NCBI RefSeq assembly: GCF_014170335.1
Contig: NZ_LZZS01000036.1
Span: 1 to 64,000, forward strand
Direction of reading: 5' to 3'
DNA: 64,000 bases
Source: Achromobacter sp. UMC46
GTDB lineage: Bacteria > Pseudomonadota > Gammaproteobacteria > Burkholderiales > Burkholderiaceae_B
The position numbers and the translations under genes were made by a program. The notes under the pieces were generated by a model that saw only the letters and a program-made list of their open reading frames with translations, searched no databases and was not told the DNA's origin. Shown one piece after another: positions 59,759 through 64,000 of this stretch (position 1 is the stretch's first letter; the number at the start of each line of letters is the position of its first letter).

Positions 59759-60721
59759 ATGATCCGTTCCCTTCTGATCGCGGCGTCGCTCTGCGCGCTG
59801 TCCGTTGGCGCTGCGCAGGCCGCGCCCGCGTATCCCGACAAGCCCGTCACCCTGCTGATCCCGTATCCGCCGGGCGGCAGCGCCGACATGCTGGCCCGGC
59901 CGCTGGGCGCGGAACTGCAGAAGAAGTGGGGGCAGCCGGTGGTGCTGGAATACAAGCCGGGCGCAGGCGGCGCCATCGCGTCCGCGCAGCTGGCGCGCGT
60001 CAAACCCGACGGCTACACCTTGCTGATGGTGCTGGCCGCGCACGCCATCAATCCCAGCCTGTATCCGTCCTTGCCCTACGACACCCGCCGCGACTTCGCG
60101 CCGGTCTCGCTGGTGGCGACGTTGCCCATGCTGGTGGCGGCGCCGCTGTCCACGCCGGCCAGCACCATTCCTGAACTGATCGCCTACGGCAAGAGCCATC
60201 CGGGCAAGCTCAGTTTCGCGTCGGCAGGCAACGGCAACACCAGCCATCTGGCCGCCGAGATGTTCAAGAGCCAGACGGGCGTGGACATGATGCACGTGCC
60301 GTACAAGGGCAGCGGGCCGGCAGTCGTCGCCTTGCTGGGCGGCGAAGTGTCGTTGATGTTCGACAGCATCTCCACGTCGTTGCCGCAGGTGCAGGCGGGC
60401 AAGCTGAAGGCGATCGCGGTAACGGGCGAACACCGCTCGCCCTTGCTGCCCGACGTGCCGACGGTGGCGGAAAGCGTGCCGGGCTTCGTGGTGAACGGCT
60501 GGTACGGGGTGCTGGCGCCGGCGGGCACGCCGCCGGAGGTCGTCAATGCGTTAAGCCGCGCGATCGCCGACGCGGTGGCGCTGCCGGCGTTGAAGCAGCA
60601 ACTGGCGGGCTACGGCTATGAAACCGTGGGTTCCACGCCGGCTGAATTCGCCGGCCATATCGACCGCGAACTGGAGACATGGAAAAAAGCAGTGGAGGTC
60701 TCGGGGGCCAAGCTGAATTGA
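59759..60721 (+). CDS. Bug-family extracytoplasmic solute receptor (second)
   Basis: Encodes 320 residues with a signal peptide ending A-A-Q-A-A-P. It has the same Bug motifs as the first (Y-P-P-G-G-S-A-D, Y-K-P-G-A-G-G-A-I-A, K-P-D-G-Y-T-L-L, H-V-P-Y-K-G-S-G-P-A). It is only moderately similar to the first Bug protein, so the two probably bind different or related carboxylates. GGAGACC precedes the ATG. It closes the Bug-CoA transferase-Bug operon. Confidence 0.9.
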   Translation: MIRSLLIAASLCALSVGAAQAAPAYPDKPVTLLIPYPPGGSADMLARPLGAELQKKWGQPVVLEYKPGAGGAIASAQLARVKPDGYTLLMVLAAHAINPSLYPSLPYDTRRDFAPVSLVATLPMLVAAPLSTPASTIPELIAYGKSHPGKLSFASAGNGNTSHLAAEMFKSQTGVDMMHVPYKGSGPAVVALLGGEVSLMFDSISTSLPQVQAGKLKAIAVTGEHRSPLLPDVPTVAESVPGFVVNGWYGVLAPAGTPPEVVNALSRAIADAVALPALKQQLAGYGYETVGSTPAEFAGHIDRELETWKKAVEVSGAKLN

Positions 60722-60745
60722 ACAAGGGGCCTGCGGGCCCCTTGT
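60722..60745. terminator. Terminator-like hairpin
   Basis: ACAAGGGGCC (60722-60731), loop TGCG, GGCCCCTTGT (60736-60745): a perfect 10-bp stem starting at the stop codon of the second Bug gene. No T-run; it lies between convergent genes. Confidence 0.6.
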
Positions 60746-60762
60746 CCGGAGACTCCGCCGCG

Positions 60763-62538
60763 CTACACCGTCAGCACGCAATCCAGCGCTTCGGGCGCGC
60801 GCAGTTTCGCCCGGAACGCGCGCAACTCGTCGCGGCGGAACACATGCACCGTCACGCGGTCGCCGGGGCGGTATTGCGCCAGCAGCAGATCCAGGCCTGC
60901 GGGCGCATCCACCCGCAGGCCATCCACCGATACCAGCACATCGCCTGCCGACAGGCCGGCCTGGTGGCCCGCGCCGCCTTCCAGCACGGTGGCCAGCACC
61001 AGCGAGTCGCCCTGTTTGCGCGTGCGCACGTCCAGCGACGGGATGTTGGCCGCCGTCTTCCATTGCAGCGTGAAACCCTGGCCGGCCAGCAGTTCGGCCA
61101 GCGGCACATCGGCCGTGCCGTAGGCGTGGCGCGCGATGAAGCGGCGGGTGTCCACCCCGGTGGCTTCCTGGATCAGCGCAGGCAAGCCGTCTTCGGGCAG
61201 GCCTTGCGGATTGCCTTGATAGAAGTCGCGGCCATAGCGGTCCCACAGCAGGCGCATCACGTCGTCCAGCGAATGGCGGCCGGCGCTGTCGCGGCGGATC
61301 AGCAGGTCCAGGCCCAGCGCCACCAGCGCGCCCTTGGTGTAGTAGCTGACCAGCGCGTTGGGCGAGTTCTCGTCCTGCTTGTAATAGCGCGTCCAGGCGT
61401 CGAACGAGCTTTCCGCCACCGACTGCTTCGCGCGGCCGGGCGTGCGAGCCACGCTGGTGATGGTCTTGGCCAGCAGGCGCAGGTAATCGGACTGCGTGAT
61501 CGTGCCCGAACGCAACAGCAGCAGATCGTCGTAATAGGACGTGAAGCCTTCGAACACCCACAGCAGGCGCGTCAGGTCGGGCTGGTCAAGATGGTAGGGC
61601 GCAAAGGCTTGCGGCTTGATGCGCTTGACGTTCCAGGTATGGAAGTATTCGTGGCTGACCAGGCCCAGAAAGCCGCGGTAGCCTTCGCCCTGGCCTTGCT
61701 GGCCCAGCACCGGCAGATCCTTGCGCGAGGTCATCAGCGCGGTGCTGGCGCGATGCTCCAGGCCGCCGTAGCCGTCGCCCGTCACCATGGTCATGAAGAC
61801 GTAGCGGTCGGCGCTGTCCAGGAAGGGCGCGCGCTTCGTGCGGGGTTCGAAGAATTCGATCTGCGTTTCGCAGATCTTCTTCACGTCGCCCGTGATGCGG
61901 GCCAGATCCAGGTTCGGCGTCACGCCGGTGAACACCAGTTCGTGTTCCGCCCCGTGGGCGGTGAAAGTCGCCACATGCGGCGTGCCCATTTCCACGGGGT
62001 GGTCGATCAGCGCGTCGTAATCCGGCGCCAGGTACAGGCCGAAGCCGTGGCGGCGGGCGGCGCCCTTGTGGCCGCGGGCCTCCGGCAGGCTGGTATAGAC
62101 CTTCCAGCCGTCCAGCCCGCGCGGCGGCGCCAGGTCCACCAGGCAGGGCAGATGGTCCTGGCCATGCACGCGCAGGAACACGCTGGTGCCGTTGAAGAAG
62201 CCGTGGCTTTCGTCCAGATGCGCGCCGCGTACCGACAGGTCCCAGGCGTAGACTTCGTATTCGATCCGCAGCGGGCCGTCGCACGGCGCGGCCTGCCAGG
62301 TATGGTTGTCGATTTTGTCGACATTCACGCGCCGCGCGCCCGCATGCGCCGTCAGCGATTCGATCTGGCGCGAGAAATCGCGGATCAGGTAGCTGCCGGG
62401 AATCCACGCCGGCAGCGACAGGCGCTGGCCTTCGGCGCAAGGCGTGTCGACGGTTAGGGTTATCCGGTAGCGGTGTCCTGCCGGATCGAATGGCGCAAGG
62501 CGGTACAGTATCGGAAAAGCGGCATCTGATTTTTTCAT
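60763..62538 (-). CDS. M61-family glycyl aminopeptidase with PDZ domain
   Basis: Encodes 591 residues. An N-terminal beta domain precedes the gluzincin core with G-D-G-Y-G-G-L-E-H and zinc site H296-E-Y-F-H300-T-W-N-V-K-R, plus a second Glu in F-E-G-F-T-S-Y-Y. A C-terminal PDZ domain (L-A-T-V-L-E-G-G-A-G-H-Q-A-G-L) lies at about residues 490-575. Members remove N-terminal glycine or alanine from peptides. It has no signal peptide, so it is likely cytoplasmic. Its start is only 28 bases from the divergent hydratase start. Confidence 0.9.
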   Translation of the reverse strand: MKKSDAAFPILYRLAPFDPAGHRYRITLTVDTPCAEGQRLSLPAWIPGSYLIRDFSRQIESLTAHAGARRVNVDKIDNHTWQAAPCDGPLRIEYEVYAWDLSVRGAHLDESHGFFNGTSVFLRVHGQDHLPCLVDLAPPRGLDGWKVYTSLPEARGHKGAARRHGFGLYLAPDYDALIDHPVEMGTPHVATFTAHGAEHELVFTGVTPNLDLARITGDVKKICETQIEFFEPRTKRAPFLDSADRYVFMTMVTGDGYGGLEHRASTALMTSRKDLPVLGQQGQGEGYRGFLGLVSHEYFHTWNVKRIKPQAFAPYHLDQPDLTRLLWVFEGFTSYYDDLLLLRSGTITQSDYLRLLAKTITSVARTPGRAKQSVAESSFDAWTRYYKQDENSPNALVSYYTKGALVALGLDLLIRRDSAGRHSLDDVMRLLWDRYGRDFYQGNPQGLPEDGLPALIQEATGVDTRRFIARHAYGTADVPLAELLAGQGFTLQWKTAANIPSLDVRTRKQGDSLVLATVLEGGAGHQAGLSAGDVLVSVDGLRVDAPAGLDLLLAQYRPGDRVTVHVFRRDELRAFRAKLRAPEALDCVLTV

Positions 62539-62566
62539 GCTTCTATCTTATTACTGGAGACATTCA

Positions 62567-63343
62567 ATGAGCGAGTCGTTTGTACTGGTCGAAACCCGGG
62601 GCCGCGTCGGCCTGCTGACGCTGAACCGCCCCAAGGCGCTGAATGCGCTGAACGATCAACTGATGGACGAGCTCGGCGCGGCGCTGCTGGCGTTCGAGGC
62701 GAATGCCGACATCGGCTGCGTGGTCATCACCGGCAGCGAGAAGGCCTTTGCCGCGGGCGCCGACATCGGCGCGATGAAAGACTGGTCGTACATGGACGTG
62801 TACGGCAGCGATTACATCACCCGCAACTGGGAAACCTTAAAGCGCATCCGCAAGCCCGTGATCGCCGCGGTTGCCGGCTACGCCCTGGGCGGCGGCTGCG
62901 AACTGGCCATGATGTGCGACATCATCATCGCCGCCGACACCGCCAAGTTCGGCCAGCCGGAAATCAAGCTGGGCGTGATTCCGGGAGCCGGCGGCACGCA
63001 GCGCCTGCCGCGCGCGGTGGGCAAGGCCAAGGCCATGGACCTGGCGCTGACTGCCCGCATGATGGGCGCCGAGGAAGCCGAACGCGCCGGCCTGGTGTCG
63101 CGCGTGGTGGCCGCCGACAAGCTGATGGAAGAAGCGCTGGACGCCGCGACCGTCATCGCGTCGATGTCGCTGCCGTCCGTCATGATGGCCAAGGAATGCG
63201 TGAACCGCGCGTTCGAAAGTTCGCTGAACGAAGGCCTGCTGTTCGAACGCCGCGTGTTCCATTCGCTGTTCGCCACCGAAGACCAGAAGGAAGGCATGGC
63301 GGCGTTCACCGAAAAGCGCAAACCGGACTTTAAACACCGTTAA
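62567..63343 (+). CDS. Enoyl-CoA hydratase/isomerase
   Basis: Encodes 258 residues of the crotonase family. Oxyanion-hole motifs A-G-A-D-I and A-L-G-G-G-C-E-L-A, and both catalytic Glu positions (G-C-E-L and P-E-I-K-L-G-V-I-P-G-A-G-G-T-Q-R-L) are present. It should hydrate 2-enoyl-CoA in fatty acid or amino acid breakdown. GGAGA precedes the ATG at 62567. It is followed by a terminator, so it is monocistronic. Confidence 0.92.
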   Translation: MSESFVLVETRGRVGLLTLNRPKALNALNDQLMDELGAALLAFEANADIGCVVITGSEKAFAAGADIGAMKDWSYMDVYGSDYITRNWETLKRIRKPVIAAVAGYALGGGCELAMMCDIIIAADTAKFGQPEIKLGVIPGAGGTQRLPRAVGKAKAMDLALTARMMGAEEAERAGLVSRVVAADKLMEEALDAATVIASMSLPSVMMAKECVNRAFESSLNEGLLFERRVFHSLFATEDQKEGMAAFTEKRKPDFKHR

Positions 63344-63392
63344 GCCTTGTTACGTCCGCGCGGCAGGCGCGGGCAAGGCCGGATTCACCCCA

Positions 63393-63416
63393 CGCGCCCG
63401 CACCGGGCGCGTTTTT
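63393..63416 (+). terminator. Rho-independent terminator
   Basis: CGCGCCCG (63393-63400), loop CAC, CGGGCGCG (63404-63411), then five T. It ends the enoyl-CoA hydratase transcript. Confidence 0.88.
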
Positions 63417-63597
63417 CATGGGTGTCCGGGGCGGGTTTGTGCGTTGCGCCTTGAAACGTCTGGGCAGCACCTTGTTGCAGACTTCTTCCCTATGCTGGGT
63501 AGGCGTCATCAAGAGGTGCCGCGCCAGAGCGGCTTGCCCAACCTGGCAAGTCCCGCGCGGCGGCTCGCTTGCAAACAAAATCAAGAAGGAGCCTTGC

Positions 63598-64000
63598 ATG
63601 CGTACTTTTATCGCCAATCGCCGGTGGTCCGCCGCAGTACTTGCGGGGGCGCTCAGCGCCTGCTTCGTGACCGCCACTCAGGCTCAATCGCCGCAGTCCA
63701 CGCTGCGCCTGGTGTCCGAAACGCCCTATCCCGCCAACACTGCCGCGCCGCAAATGAGCGAGCAGGACCTGCGCGACACGGCCATCGACGCCTATGTCTA
63801 CGCCTATCCCATGGTGCTGATGGAGCTGGCGCGCCGCAAGGCGACTGCCGTGCAAAGCCCGTTGGACGGCCGCGCGCCGGTGAACCAGTTCGGCCACAAG
63901 ACGGCTTTCCCGGACCCGCGCGCCGCCGATACGCCGTGGCCCAGCGCCGATGCGCTGTATTCCAGCCTGTGGTTCGACGTGTCGCAGGCGCCGTTGATCG
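63598..64000 (+). CDS. DUF1254 family exported protein (3' end outside the window)
   Basis: Starts at an ATG with AGGAG nine bases before it and runs open to the window edge (134 codons seen). A signal peptide (M-R-T-F-I-A start, hydrophobic segment, cleavage near T-Q-A-Q) is followed by the DUF1254 opening D-A-Y-V-Y-A-Y-P-M-V-L-M-E and V-N-Q-F-G-H. The function is unknown. It is a distant paralogue of the DUF1254 gene at 17243-18796. Confidence 0.85.
   Translation, partial: MRTFIANRRWSAAVLAGALSACFVTATQAQSPQSTLRLVSETPYPANTAAPQMSEQDLRDTAIDAYVYAYPMVLMELARRKATAVQSPLDGRAPVNQFGHKTAFPDPRAADTPWPSADALYSSLWFDVSQAPLI

Overview
The window is GC-rich, densely coded DNA with short intergenic gaps. The gene content and order (rpe-gph-trpEGDC, apaG-mltA, folB-ttcA, several Bug-type solute receptors, a FDH-N/O cluster with Sec machinery) fit a betaproteobacterium of the Alcaligenaceae, most likely Achromobacter or a close Bordetella relative. 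This assignment is inferred from gene content and style; no rRNA or other marker is present. I see no insertion sequence, prophage or CRISPR array.

Layout. (a) 1-1100: a short tandem GTGGATA repeat, a DUF2809 membrane protein and a small hypothetical ORF. (b) 1264-9619: an apparently co-regulated catabolic island. It holds a heme-oxygenase-like diiron oxidase, two small [2Fe-2S] ferredoxins around an unrecognised 108-residue protein, a GntR/FCD regulator, a TauE/SafE permease, a large 12-TM-type permease, an aldehyde dehydrogenase, an HbpS/GlcG-like protein and a ferredoxin-fused flavin reductase. GTATAC/TACAATG sites lie before every transcription unit of this island. It is my best candidate for an undescribed oxygenase pathway. 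(c) 9661-18796: universal stress protein, ssuE-ssuF pair, DUF3300-DUF2950 pair, a beta-propeller/NodB deacetylase/fatty-acid hydroxylase operon behind a structured leader, a thioesterase and a DUF1254 protein. (d) 19087-31099: a selenocysteine island. It carries Sec-containing formate dehydrogenase (in-frame UGA plus SECIS hairpin), FdnH, FdnI, FdhE, SelA, SelB, tRNA-Sec and, after a tlpA-transglutaminase pair, SelD. Everything needed to make and insert Sec is linked to its apparent client.

(e) 31127-38334: an LTA-synthase-like sulfatase-fold enzyme, a DsbA-fold isomerase, and a DUF779/ExaC-type aldehyde dehydrogenase unit transcribed from a textbook sigma-54 promoter opposite its AcoR-type activator. 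(f) 38383-44046 (minus): trpCDGE behind a Trp-rich leader peptide and attenuator, then gph and rpe. (g) 44199-50560: apaG, mltA, a UbiH-family hydroxylase, dsbC, a 2-hydroxyacid dehydrogenase, and folB-ttcA, with a REP-like repeat built into the ttcA reading frame. (h) 50685-57257: a TrxR-like flavoprotein, then an iron-uptake locus (Fur boxes, AraC regulator, TonB siderophore receptor) interrupted by a PcaD-like hydrolase and a divergent LysR gene. (i) 57388-64000: a Bug-CoA transferase A/B-Bug operon, an M61 peptidase divergent from an enoyl-CoA hydratase, and a second DUF1254 gene cut by the window edge.
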